Source of the DNA: JBEINZ01 sp040377825
Lineage (GTDB): Bacteria; Pseudomonadota; Alphaproteobacteria; Rhizobiales; Ancalomicrobiaceae
Assembly (NCBI GenBank): GCA_040377825.1
Contig: JBEINZ010000088.1
Location: forward strand, 1 to 10,887
Length of the DNA: 10,887 nt
Reading direction: 5' to 3'
Shown piece after piece: positions 1 to 6,888 of this stretch. The translations under genes and the position numbers were made by a program. Each line of letters begins with the position of its first letter. Position 1 is the stretch's first letter. The notes beneath the pieces were generated by a model. It was given only the letters and a program-made list of their open reading frames with translations, had not been told where the DNA came from and made no database searches.

Positions 1-23
1 ATCGCTTCGATCCGAACGGGACA
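1..23. repeat. Right end of a dispersed palindromic repeat, cut by the window edge
   Basis: Positions 1-23 match positions 7749-7771 at 22 of 23 bases; the only difference is C17 against G. In the complete copy this stretch is the loop and right arm of a hairpin, so the left part of this copy should lie outside the window. Similarity stops after base 23. It sits 58 bp upstream of the CAP-protein gene, in the same orientation as the copy at 7665-7780. Confidence 0.75.
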
Positions 24-70
24 GGTTCTGATCCCGCGTTTTGTCCGGTTCCAACAGCCTGACGCATACC

Positions 71-74
71 GGAG
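71..74 (+). promoter_or_regulatory. Ribosome binding site for the CAP-domain lipoprotein
   Basis: GGAG lies 7 nt before the ATG at 82. This supports the ATG at 82 over the in-frame ATG at 115, and so supports a long n-region in the signal peptide. Confidence 0.6.
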
Positions 75-81
75 TTACCGC

Positions 82-708
82 ATGTTCCAACGCGCTCGCT
101 TGGTCCCCGATCATATGTTCGACGACACCGCCCCGGTCGATCCCGATCGCCGCGCCGTCTTCGGCCGCGTTCTTGTACTCGGCTTCGGTGCCGTTTCGCT
201 CGCCGGCTGCGGAATGGGTGTGGACCTCGACAGTTCGAGGACCACCTCGATCGACCCCTCGAAACCCTATGTCCCGGTCAATCCCAGCAAGGCGGCCGCG
301 ACGATCAGCGCCTACCGCGCCCGTAGCGGCATCGCGCCGCTAGCCGTGGACAATCGTCTGGTCCAGATTTCAACCGCCTATGCGCGCAACATGGCAAGCG
401 TCGATCAGATGTCGCATTCGCTTTCACCATGGGGACCGCTCGACAAACGCCTGCGTGACGGGGGCTATCCCTATCGAACGGCAGGAGAAAACCTGGGCGT
501 CGGCTACCGCACCTTCGAGGATGCCTTCGAAGGCTGGCAGCGCTCGCCCGCCCATGATCGGGGCATGAAGGACGCCGACATGACGGTGATGGGCATCGGC
601 TCGGTCTATGATCCCAAAACACGTTGGAAATGCTTCTGGTGTCTGATGTTTGCCCGCCCGCGCGATGAGTCCGCACCGGGGCCTGGGCCACTGTCGGCGA
701 CGTTTTGA
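82..708 (+). CDS. CAP-domain (SCP/PR-1-like) lipoprotein
   Basis: A 208-residue exported protein of the CAP superfamily (cysteine-rich secretory/antigen 5/PR-1), whose bacterial members are extracytoplasmic and mostly of unknown function. The signal peptide has a twin arginine (Arg23-Arg24, context DRRAVFG), a hydrophobic stretch at about 28-40 and a lipobox LAGC at 40-43, so the mature protein should be a lipoprotein anchored through Cys43. The long n-region and RR suggest Tat export, but the match to the Tat consensus is imperfect. The CAP domain spans about 70-192: His112 in MSHS, Glu136 in AGENL, and W152 followed by SPAHDRGM, equivalent to the family W.NSP.H..N segment. These are the usual CAP pocket positions. 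A CxxC pair (Cys184, Cys187) lies near the end. A good Shine-Dalgarno supports the start. The gene converges on hslO with a 93-bp gap. Family assignment is firm; substrate or partner is unknown. Confidence 0.88.
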   Translation: MFQRARLVPDHMFDDTAPVDPDRRAVFGRVLVLGFGAVSLAGCGMGVDLDSSRTTSIDPSKPYVPVNPSKAAATISAYRARSGIAPLAVDNRLVQISTAYARNMASVDQMSHSLSPWGPLDKRLRDGGYPYRTAGENLGVGYRTFEDAFEGWQRSPAHDRGMKDADMTVMGIGSVYDPKTRWKCFWCLMFARPRDESAPGPGPLSATF

Positions 709-801
709 GGCGGCCACACCTAGATTTGGTTGGCAGGGCAATCCGCACGAAATCAAAACGACGGAGCGGGCCTCAACGCCATACGCTCAATCATCACAGT
801 A

Positions 802-1797
802 TCAACTCCCCTCAAATTCCTTCGGATCATATCGATACCGCGCGCTGCAGAACTCGCAGGTGACGACGATTTCCCCGTCGACGGTCATGTCGGTCACCTC
901 CTCGGCGGAGAACTGCTGGAGCATGGCGGTAACGGCGTCGCGCGTGCACCGGCAGCGGTCCTGCAGCGGCTGACTGTCGAAGACGCGGACGCCGCGCTCG
1001 TGGAAGAGACGGTAGAGCAGCCGCTCGGCCGTCACCTCCGGATCGATCAGTTCCAGATCTTCCACGGTTTCGACCAAACTGCGCGCTTCGACCCAGGCGT
1101 CGTCGTCGAGGACATCGGGTGTGACCGTCCCCTCGGGCGCATCCCCGGGTGACAGATCGCGGGCGCGGATTCGTTCAGGCGCTTCCGGAAGAAACTGCAC
1201 CAGGAGACCGCCGGCGCGCCAAGCGTGGCGGGGCTCCTTGCCGGGATCGCGCGTCAGCATTTCGGCGACGGCCAAGCGCACCCGCGTAGGGATCTGTTCC
1301 GATTGATGAAAGTACTGGTGCGCGACGTCCTCGAGGCTGCCGCCATCGAGCGCGACAATGCCCTGATATCGGTTCATGTCGGTGCCCTGATCGACGGTCA
1401 TCGCGAGATGCCCTCGCCCGAGCAGCGCCGCGCCGGTCGCGCGGCCTTCAGCGGTCAGCGTTTCAACAGCAGAGCGGTCGAAGGTGGCGCAAGCGCGCAT
1501 TCTGTCCGGCGTGGCGAAATCGACGACCAACATCGAGACCGGCCCGTCCGTCCGCGTCTGCAAGGTGAACCGGCCTTCAAACTTCAGCGATGACCCGAGC
1601 AGTCCGGTCAGAACGATCGCCTCGCCGAGGAGCTGTGACACAGGTTTTGGATAGTTGTGCCGCTCCAAGATGGAATCGATAGCAGGACCAAGCCGCACCA
1701 CGCGGCCGCGCAGATCCAACGGCGCCACGGCAAATGGTAACACGCTGTCGTCGGTGGAGGAGCGCGGGGCGTGGGCTTCGGACGCGGATTCGATCAT
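802..1797 (-). CDS. hslO: Hsp33 redox-regulated holdase chaperone
   Basis: A 331-residue cytoplasmic chaperone of the Hsp33 family, activated by oxidation of a C-terminal zinc centre, which then binds unfolding proteins. The zinc cysteines are visible as CRC at 282-284 and CEFC at 314-317, a CxC-x29-CxxC arrangement typical of the family. The N-terminal substrate-binding domain is recognisable from about 20 to 210, including LLGEAIVLTGLLGSSLKFEG (57-76) and AEMLTRDPG (178-186). The protein is longer than E. coli Hsp33 (about 290 residues), with roughly 20 extra N-terminal residues and an acidic stretch at about 215-245. The start at 1797 has only a weak upstream GGAAA. It follows argF on the same strand after 133 bp and could be co-transcribed with it. 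Confidence 0.93.
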   Translation of the reverse strand: MIESASEAHAPRSSTDDSVLPFAVAPLDLRGRVVRLGPAIDSILERHNYPKPVSQLLGEAIVLTGLLGSSLKFEGRFTLQTRTDGPVSMLVVDFATPDRMRACATFDRSAVETLTAEGRATGAALLGRGHLAMTVDQGTDMNRYQGIVALDGGSLEDVAHQYFHQSEQIPTRVRLAVAEMLTRDPGKEPRHAWRAGGLLVQFLPEAPERIRARDLSPGDAPEGTVTPDVLDDDAWVEARSLVETVEDLELIDPEVTAERLLYRLFHERGVRVFDSQPLQDRCRCTRDAVTAMLQQFSAEEVTDMTVDGEIVVTCEFCSARYRYDPKEFEGS

Positions 1798-1858
1798 GAC
1801 GGTTTCCGTTCAAATGTCGCGTCGGCTGTGAGGTTGGGCAAATCGGACGGACGTCGTC

Positions 1859-1882
1859 GGGAGCGCCCACATGGGCGCCTCC
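1859..1882 (-). other. Hairpin in the argF-hslO spacer
   Basis: GCGCCC (1863-1868) and GGGCGC (1873-1878) pair perfectly around the 4-nt loop ACAT. Past an A-C mismatch the stem extends by three more pairs (1859-1861 with 1880-1882), one of them a wobble. It lies on the minus-strand transcript 49-72 nt after the argF stop. No T-run follows on the minus strand, so it does not look like a simple intrinsic terminator. An mRNA-processing or stabilising hairpin is possible. Confidence 0.45.
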
Positions 1883-1930
1883 AGCGAAAAGGTCTAGACC
1901 CATGCCTACTTAGAGATCAGACCGAACCTA

Positions 1931-2863
1931 TCAAGCTATGGCGCCCATCACCCAGGCCAGAATGCCCTTCTGTGCGTGGAGGCGGTTCTCCGCCTCATCG
2001 AACACGACCGATTGCGGACCGTCGATGACCTCGCCCGTCACCTCCTCCTCGCGATGCGCCGGCAGGCAATGCATGAAGATCGCATCCTTGCCGGCCGCCG
2101 ACATAAGGCGCGCATTCACTTGGTAGGGCTTCAGGAGATTATGGCGGCGCTCGGCTTCGCTATCGCCCATCGACACCCACGTGTCCGTGACAACGCAATC
2201 GGCGCCGTCGACTGCCTCGTAGGGGTCGGCCGTGAAATGCACGGATGCGCCATGCTTGCGCGCCCAACTCATCGTGTCAGCCGCCGGGGCAAGTTCCGGC
2301 GGCACGGCAACGCGAAGGTTGAAATCAAACCGCGCGGCGGCGTGCACCCAAGAGGCCAGCACATTGTTTGTGTCGCCGGTCCAGGCCACCGTGCGGCCTT
2401 TGATCGGACCACGATGTTCCTCAAAGGTCAGGACATCGGCCATGATCTGGCATGGATGCGAGACCTTTGTGAGGCCATTTATGACTGGCACGGTCGCGTT
2501 GGCGGCCAGTTCAGCCAGAACGGCATGGTCAAGAACCCGGATCATGATTGCGTCGACGTAGCGGGAAAGCACCTTTGCGGTATCGGCAATGGTCTCGCCG
2601 CGCCCGAGTTGCATCTCGTCGCCTGTCAGCATCAGCGTCTCGCCACCAAGTTCGCGCATGCCGACATCGAACGAGACACGCGTGCGGGTCGACGGACGCT
2701 CGAAGATCATCGCGAGAACCTTGCCCGCAAGCGGCCCCTCGCCGCGTCGCACGCCTCTGCGCGCGGTCTTAAGGCGGCGGCTCTCGTCAAGGATCTGCCT
2801 TAACTCTTCCGAGCTGACTTGCGTAAGATCAAGAAAGTCGCGCTTTGCGACGCCATTGGTCAA
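1931..2863 (-). CDS. argF: Ornithine carbamoyltransferase
   Basis: A 310-residue cytoplasmic enzyme that makes citrulline from ornithine and carbamoyl phosphate in arginine biosynthesis. The carbamoyl-phosphate signature STRTR is at 58-62 within FERPSTRTRVSF, HPCQ is at 136-139, the ornithine-binding region has WVSMGD (229-234), and the catalytic HCLPAHR is at 265-271. Length and motif order are normal for an anabolic OTCase. The start appears to be TTG at 2863-2861, which overlaps the argD stop in a TTGA quartet; GGGAG lies 7 nt upstream at 2871-2875, and no nearby ATG fits better. This arrangement implies translational coupling to argD. Putrescine or other transcarbamylases are less likely given the HCLPAHR motif and the argD neighbour. 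Confidence 0.95.
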   Translation of the reverse strand: MTNGVAKRDFLDLTQVSSEELRQILDESRRLKTARRGVRRGEGPLAGKVLAMIFERPSTRTRVSFDVGMRELGGETLMLTGDEMQLGRGETIADTAKVLSRYVDAIMIRVLDHAVLAELAANATVPVINGLTKVSHPCQIMADVLTFEEHRGPIKGRTVAWTGDTNNVLASWVHAAARFDFNLRVAVPPELAPAADTMSWARKHGASVHFTADPYEAVDGADCVVTDTWVSMGDSEAERRHNLLKPYQVNARLMSAAGKDAIFMHCLPAHREEEVTGEVIDGPQSVVFDEAENRLHAQKGILAWVMGAIA

Positions 2864-4065
2864 GCTGCAGCTCCCGATGTTGCGATCTTTGCCGCCATGA
2901 TGTCCCGGGCGGCGGCTTCTGCGCGTCCAATTGCTTCGTCAATCTCTGATTCCGAAAGAATGAGCGGCGGCAAAAAGCGAATGACATTGTCACCAGCGCC
3001 AACACAGAGCAGTCTTTGCCCCCGCATCGCGGCGATCACTTCGCCGACCGGGACACGAGCCTTTAAGCCGATCATAAGCCCCTCGCCGCGCACGGTGTCG
3101 AACACCTGCGGATAGGCGTCGATGAGCCCTGCAAGCTTCTGCTTCAGACGAAGGCCGCGGTCGCGCGCAGCCGCTAGGAAGCTGGGCTCGGCGATCACAT
3201 CAAGTGTGGCCTTTGCGGCGGCCATGGCGAGCAGATTGCCTCCGAAAGTGGAACCATGTGTCCCGGCGGTCATACCCTTGACGGCATCCTCGGTTGCCAG
3301 ACATGCGCCAAGCGGGAAGCCGCCGCCAATCCCCTTGGCGACCGCCATGATGTCGGGCGTCACGCCGGCCCATTCGTGAGCGAAAAGCCTGCCCGTGCGC
3401 CCCATACCGGTCTGCACTTCGTCGAATATAAGCAGGAGCCCATTTTCGTCGCAGAGCTGCCGCAAGCCACGCAAGCACTGCGGCGGCACCGGACGGATGC
3501 CGCTTTCGCCCTGGATCGGCTCGACGAGAATCGCGGCGGTCTCCGGCCCGATTATCGCCTTGAGAGCCGCATGGTCGCCAAAGGGCACCTGATCAAAACC
3601 ACCGGCTTTTGGACCAAACCCTTCAAGATACTTTTCTTGGCCGCCGGCCGCCAAAGTTGCGAGTGTGCGGCCATGGAACGCGCCTTCGAAGGTCACGATG
3701 CGGGCTCGCTCCGGACGGCCTTCGACAAAGTGCCAGCGCCGCGCCGTCTTGATTGCGCATTCCAGAGCTTCGGCGCCGGAATTACAAAAGAAAACTTTGT
3801 CAGCGAACGTCAATTCCACGAGCTGGCGCGCCAACGTTTCTTGCTCGGGTATTTGAAACACGTTCGAGACATGCCAGAGTTTCTCGGCCTGATTTTTGAG
3901 CGCCGCGACGAGCTTCGGATGCGCATGACCGAGTGCGTTAACCGCCACGCCACCCATCATGTCAAGATAGGCATCGCCTTCCGCCGTATAGAGCCAAACG
4001 CCTTCCCCGCGCACGAACGCAACATTCGCACGGGCGAAGGTGGCGTAAAGCGCTGAAGCACTCAT
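2860..4065 (-). CDS. argD: Acetylornithine aminotransferase
   Basis: A class III PLP-dependent aminotransferase of 401 residues that converts N-acetylglutamate semialdehyde to N-acetylornithine; family members often also serve the succinyl-diaminopimelate step of lysine synthesis. From Met1 at 4065, SGAEA is at 96-100 (phosphate and cofactor site), FEGAFHGRT at 127-134, the PLP-ring aspartate is Asp215 in FDEVQTGMGR, the Schiff-base lysine is Lys244 in AVAKGIGGG, and GSTFGGN is at 271-277. The reading frame is open upstream to an ATG at 4149, but that start falls inside a hairpin and the added 28 residues are unlike the family. The ATG at 4065 has GAGGGAG 8 nt upstream and gives the usual length. 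The stop overlaps the argF start by 4 bp, so the two form a coupled arginine operon. Confidence 0.95.
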   Translation of the reverse strand: MSASALYATFARANVAFVRGEGVWLYTAEGDAYLDMMGGVAVNALGHAHPKLVAALKNQAEKLWHVSNVFQIPEQETLARQLVELTFADKVFFCNSGAEALECAIKTARRWHFVEGRPERARIVTFEGAFHGRTLATLAAGGQEKYLEGFGPKAGGFDQVPFGDHAALKAIIGPETAAILVEPIQGESGIRPVPPQCLRGLRQLCDENGLLLIFDEVQTGMGRTGRLFAHEWAGVTPDIMAVAKGIGGGFPLGACLATEDAVKGMTAGTHGSTFGGNLLAMAAAKATLDVIAEPSFLAAARDRGLRLKQKLAGLIDAYPQVFDTVRGEGLMIGLKARVPVGEVIAAMRGQRLLCVGAGDNVIRFLPPLILSESEIDEAIGRAEAAARDIMAAKIATSGAAA

Positions 4066-4128
4066 CGACGTATCTCCCTCAAGAGCATTCATCCGGACCG
4101 AAGAACAACTCAGGGCACCAAAACGAAA

Positions 4129-4150
4129 CGTGCCGCCAAGCGGCGGCACG
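4129..4150 (-). other. Perfect hairpin with T-rich tail in the argD leader
   Basis: CGTGCCGCC (4129-4137) and GGCGGCACG (4142-4150) form a perfect 9-bp stem around a 4-nt loop. On the minus strand it is followed by TTTCGTTTT, and the argD start is 63 nt further on. No gene is read on this strand just upstream of the hairpin, so it lies in the argD leader. It resembles an intrinsic terminator (attenuator) or a 5' stabilising stem. Confidence 0.55.
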
Positions 4151-4160
4151 ATGGATAGAA

Positions 4161-4189
4161 CAATGCGCCGGCCGACCCGTCGGTGTCAA
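4161..4189 (-). promoter_or_regulatory. Candidate sigma-70 promoter for argD-argF
   Basis: On the minus strand a perfect -35 consensus TTGACA (4189-4184) is followed at 17-18 nt by a poor -10 (GCATTG or CATTGT, about 4166-4160). Transcription would begin around 4150-4155, close to the leader hairpin. The -35 is convincing and the -10 is weak. Confidence 0.45.
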
Positions 4190-4227
4190 TTATCGCTTAC
4201 GAATAGAACGGCATAAAGCAATTCTTC

Positions 4228-4249
4228 TGTATCGTCGTTGTATCGTCGT
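4228..4249. repeat. 11-bp perfect tandem direct repeat in the divergent promoter region
   Basis: TGTATCGTCGT occurs at 4228-4238 and again immediately at 4239-4249 with no mismatch. The 11-bp period is close to one turn of the helix, as in many tandem operator half-sites. It lies 25 bp before the likely start at 4274 and about 40 bp upstream of the argD -35. No regulator can be named from the sequence. Confidence 0.6.
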
Positions 4250-4258
4250 CCCTGACAT

Positions 4259-4264
4259 AAGGGG
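4259..4264 (+). promoter_or_regulatory. Ribosome binding site that favours the start at 4274
   Basis: AAGGGG directly abuts the ATG at 4265, which is too close for normal initiation, but sits 9 nt before the in-frame ATG at 4274. The downstream ATG is therefore the better start. Confidence 0.5.
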
Positions 4265-4273
4265 ATGGCGGCA

Positions 4274-6571
4274 ATGATTTCCAATGATGTGACTGACCTC
4301 GTCAAACCGAACCGCGCCATAGGACTAGATATCGCGCTCTTTGCGGGGACCCTGTTTGTTTCTGCCTTCTTGCTTTTCGCCGTGCAGCCTATGTTCGCAA
4401 AGATGGTACTTCCGAGCCTCGGCGGCGCGCCCGCGGTTTGGTCGGTGGCAATGGTTTTCTTCCAGGCCGCATTGCTGGCCGGATATGGCTACGCCCACTG
4501 GCTTACAAGTCGTATATCGATTGGTCGGGCAGCGATTATTCATGTCGCGGTGATGATTGTCGCGGCCTTCGCCTTGCCAATTGGAGTTTACTCCGGCCTC
4601 GGCGAGCCACCACAGGCATATACGGAGATCTGGCTCTTTGCTCTCTTTGCGGCCTCGGTTGGTTTGCCATTCTTTGCCGTATCCGGCAACGGACCGCTCC
4701 TTCAGGCTTGGTTCCGACGAACGGGGCACCCGCATGCCGCTGACCCTTACTTTCTTTATGGTGCCTCTAATTTGGGGTCCTTTGCGGCGCTTCTGCTTTA
4801 TCCGGTTCTGATTGAACCTGCATTTGGCGCCAAGACGCAGGCCTCAGTCTGGATGTTTGGCTATGGTCTGCTCGGAGCGCTTGTTGCGACGTGCGCCATA
4901 ACGGCAGTTCGAGGGAAAAACATTGCGCCGGCGTTAGCTCCGCTGTCCACAGCGGCGGATGTATCGGCCCCGGGAATGAAAACACGCGCAATCTGGGTCG
5001 GACTGTCGTTCCTGCCATCAGCACTATTGGTCGGGGTCACAGCACATATCTCCACAGACATCGCGGCGGCCCCATTCCTCTGGGTCATGCCGCTCGCACT
5101 GTTTCTTCTGACCTTCGTGATCACGTTCCAACGCAACCCATGGCTTAAGCCGTCATGGATGCTGGCGCTTCAAGGTCCAACCATCTGCGCCGTTTTACTC
5201 TCCATGGCCTCAGGCCTTCCACTGCCCTTGCCCATCTCAATCGTACTTCATCTCGGGGGCTTTTTCATCGTCGCGATGGTGTGCCACGGCGAACTAGTGC
5301 GCCGGCGGCCGGACTCCCGCCATCTGACCGAATTCTATCTCTTGATGTCGTTCGGTGGCGTACTTGGCGGGATCTTCGCGAGCCTGATTGCACCAAACGC
5401 ATTCAACACCGTGGTCGAGTATCCACTAATCCTGGTTTTGTCTCTCGCGGCAAACCCGGCCATTTGGAGACGCGATCGAGCGGCTTGGATAAGCGCGGGG
5501 CTTATTGCTGGCGGACTTCTGGTCGTTCTCGGCACCCCACCGTTGTTTGGGTACCGCATGAGCAGTTATGGCATTGCCTTTATCGTTATGGTTCCAATAC
5601 TTTGGGGTTTTGTCAGCCTGCAACGCGGAACGCCGCCCCGCTTCGCGATGGTCTTGCTGGCAGCGATGGCGGTGACGGCGCTACACGTGCCGGCAACCTC
5701 CGATAGTTTCACGCGGCGCAGCTTCTTCGGAGTCCATAAGGTCGCAACGACGACGACCGGCGAATTCCGCGTTCTCTTCCACGGCACCACGCTCCACGGT
5801 GCTGAACGTATCCGGCAGCCAGACGGCACGCCGGTGGTCGGGCGGCCCGAACCCAGTACCTACTATTGGTACGGTTCTCCAATTGGCGAGGCAATCACGG
5901 TCGCTCGCCAGCTTCACGGAGGGCGGCTTGAACGCCTCGCCGCCGTGGGACTTGGAACAGGCAGTATCGCCTGCCATAGACAGTCAGCGGAAAACTGGAC
6001 TTTCTACGAAATTGACCCGCTCGTGGTTGAAATCGCGAGGGACCCGAAGCTCTTTAGGTATTTGCCAAGCTGTGCGCCAGACCAAGAAGTCATACTCGGC
6101 GACGCGCGCCTGACGCTCACAAAGACTCCAGACAAGACCTATCAAGCAATCGTTGTCGATGCATTTTCCTCTGATGCTATTCCGTCACATTTACTGACGG
6201 CTGACGCGGTCGATACATACTTCCGTAAATTGGATGACACCGGCTTCGTTGTATTTCATGTATCAAACCGGCATATGGAGCTGTCGCGGGTGTTAGCCGC
6301 CGTGGCGCAGACAAAGGGCTACGTTGTCTATGGTTTGCATCGAGCACCGTCGGCTAAAGGTGAAACTGAGTACTTTGCGCCCTCCAGTGTCGCGGTCATG
6401 GCCCGCCGCATTGAGCATCTCGGATCGATCGGGTCAGGAGGGGTTTGGGCGAAGGTCGAGCCGAAGCCCGGGCAACGCCCTTGGACGGACGACTATTCGA
6501 ACCTCTTGGAACCGATTTGGCGTCTGAACGTCCTCGGCGACAGCCCACTCCCAATTTCAAAGACGGACTGA
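4274..6571 (+). CDS. Fused polytopic membrane protein / spermidine-synthase-like protein
   Basis: A 765-residue two-part protein (768 if started at 4265). Residues about 15-475 are hydrophobic, with roughly a dozen membrane segments. They open with LLFAVQPMFAKMVLPSLGG (34-52), a hallmark of proteins annotated as fused MFS/spermidine synthase. The soluble C-terminal part (about 485-765) has a Rossmann methyltransferase-like fold: RSFFGVHKV (482-490), HGTTLHGAE, the nucleotide-binding GLGTG (559-563), EIDP (579-582), GDARL (609-613), VDAFSSDAIP (628-637) and WTDDYSNLL (737-745). In true spermidine synthases the equivalent aspartate-rich loop binds aminopropyl donor and polyamine; here it is altered, so the reaction is uncertain. 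A membrane-linked aminopropyl- or methyltransferase, or a transport role, are all possible. It is read divergently from argD. Hand-counted lines gave 48-52% GC, against 58-65% in lines of hslO and phoB, a small sample that hints at a different history. Confidence 0.85.
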   Translation: MISNDVTDLVKPNRAIGLDIALFAGTLFVSAFLLFAVQPMFAKMVLPSLGGAPAVWSVAMVFFQAALLAGYGYAHWLTSRISIGRAAIIHVAVMIVAAFALPIGVYSGLGEPPQAYTEIWLFALFAASVGLPFFAVSGNGPLLQAWFRRTGHPHAADPYFLYGASNLGSFAALLLYPVLIEPAFGAKTQASVWMFGYGLLGALVATCAITAVRGKNIAPALAPLSTAADVSAPGMKTRAIWVGLSFLPSALLVGVTAHISTDIAAAPFLWVMPLALFLLTFVITFQRNPWLKPSWMLALQGPTICAVLLSMASGLPLPLPISIVLHLGGFFIVAMVCHGELVRRRPDSRHLTEFYLLMSFGGVLGGIFASLIAPNAFNTVVEYPLILVLSLAANPAIWRRDRAAWISAGLIAGGLLVVLGTPPLFGYRMSSYGIAFIVMVPILWGFVSLQRGTPPRFAMVLLAAMAVTALHVPATSDSFTRRSFFGVHKVATTTTGEFRVLFHGTTLHGAERIRQPDGTPVVGRPEPSTYYWYGSPIGEAITVARQLHGGRLERLAAVGLGTGSIACHRQSAENWTFYEIDPLVVEIARDPKLFRYLPSCAPDQEVILGDARLTLTKTPDKTYQAIVVDAFSSDAIPSHLLTADAVDTYFRKLDDTGFVVFHVSNRHMELSRVLAAVAQTKGYVVYGLHRAPSAKGETEYFAPSSVAVMARRIEHLGSIGSGGVWAKVEPKPGQRPWTDDYSNLLEPIWRLNVLGDSPLPISKTD

Positions 6572-6802
6572 TTCACAGTGAGGCGGAGTCAACGGGTAAG
6601 CGTTTTTTTGGGCGGCAGCGACTTTCATCCACCGCTTGCACGCCCATGGGTCGGGACCCGAACTTGACCGACAGGCGTCGCCCCAAATGTTGCAGATCGG
6701 ACTCAACTGGGGAAAAACCCCACATACGGTACGGCATGTGTCCTGGGTCGGTTGCCGCCGAGTCTAGGGGTAGTGTAGGTTAACAATCAATGAACACGAC
6801 AT

Positions 6803-6830
6803 CTCGTACGGCGTGATTACGGCCTACGAG
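6803..6830 (+). other. Imperfect hairpin in the gcrA leader (distal)
   Basis: CTCGTA (6803-6808) plus GGC (6810-6812) pair with GCC (6822-6824) plus TACGAG (6825-6830), leaving one bulged C and a 9-nt loop. A short T-rich stretch, TTGTT, follows. It lies 96 nt before the gcrA start, in either the promoter or the 5' leader. It could be a weak terminator for the upstream gene, an operator, or an RNA structure. Confidence 0.45.
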
Positions 6831-6861
6831 TTGTTCCCAGTCAAACGCGTTCCCTGACCTA

Positions 6862-6879
6862 CGGGCGGCATCTCGCCCG
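6862..6879 (+). other. GC-rich hairpin in the gcrA leader (proximal)
   Basis: CGGGCG (6862-6867) and CGCCCG (6874-6879) form a perfect 6-bp stem around a 6-nt loop, ending 47 nt before the gcrA ATG. It may be a leader structure, but a stem this short in GC-rich DNA can arise by chance. Confidence 0.35.
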
Positions 6880-6888
6880 CTGGGGAAG

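Noticed and set aside
1891..1900. GGTCTAGACC perfect palindrome after argF as another copy of the repeat element
   Set aside because: It shares TCTAGACC with 7718-7725, but neither hairpin nor terminal repeat is present. It may be a remnant, but 8 bp is not enough to claim it.
1976..2803. 275-codon plus-strand open frame
   Set aside because: It lies entirely antisense to argF, whose motifs are unmistakable, and its translation resembles no family. GC-rich codon bias on the minus strand explains the open frame.
3256..4056. 266-codon plus-strand open frame
   Set aside because: Antisense shadow of argD with no recognisable motifs and no ribosome binding context of note.
6603..6609. Run of seven T after the fused membrane gene as an intrinsic terminator
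   Set aside because: No adequate GC stem directly precedes it; the best pairing I found is about 3 bp.
6708..6722. TGGGG/CCCCA palindrome with A5 loop
   Set aside because: A 5-bp stem without a T-tail in GC-rich DNA is too likely by chance to list as a feature.
6780..6794. CtrA-box-like TTAA-N7-TGAA upstream of gcrA
   Set aside because: The second half-site has a mismatch, and AT-rich half-sites of this length occur by chance. Regulation of gcrA by CtrA is known in Caulobacter, but this match is too weak to call.
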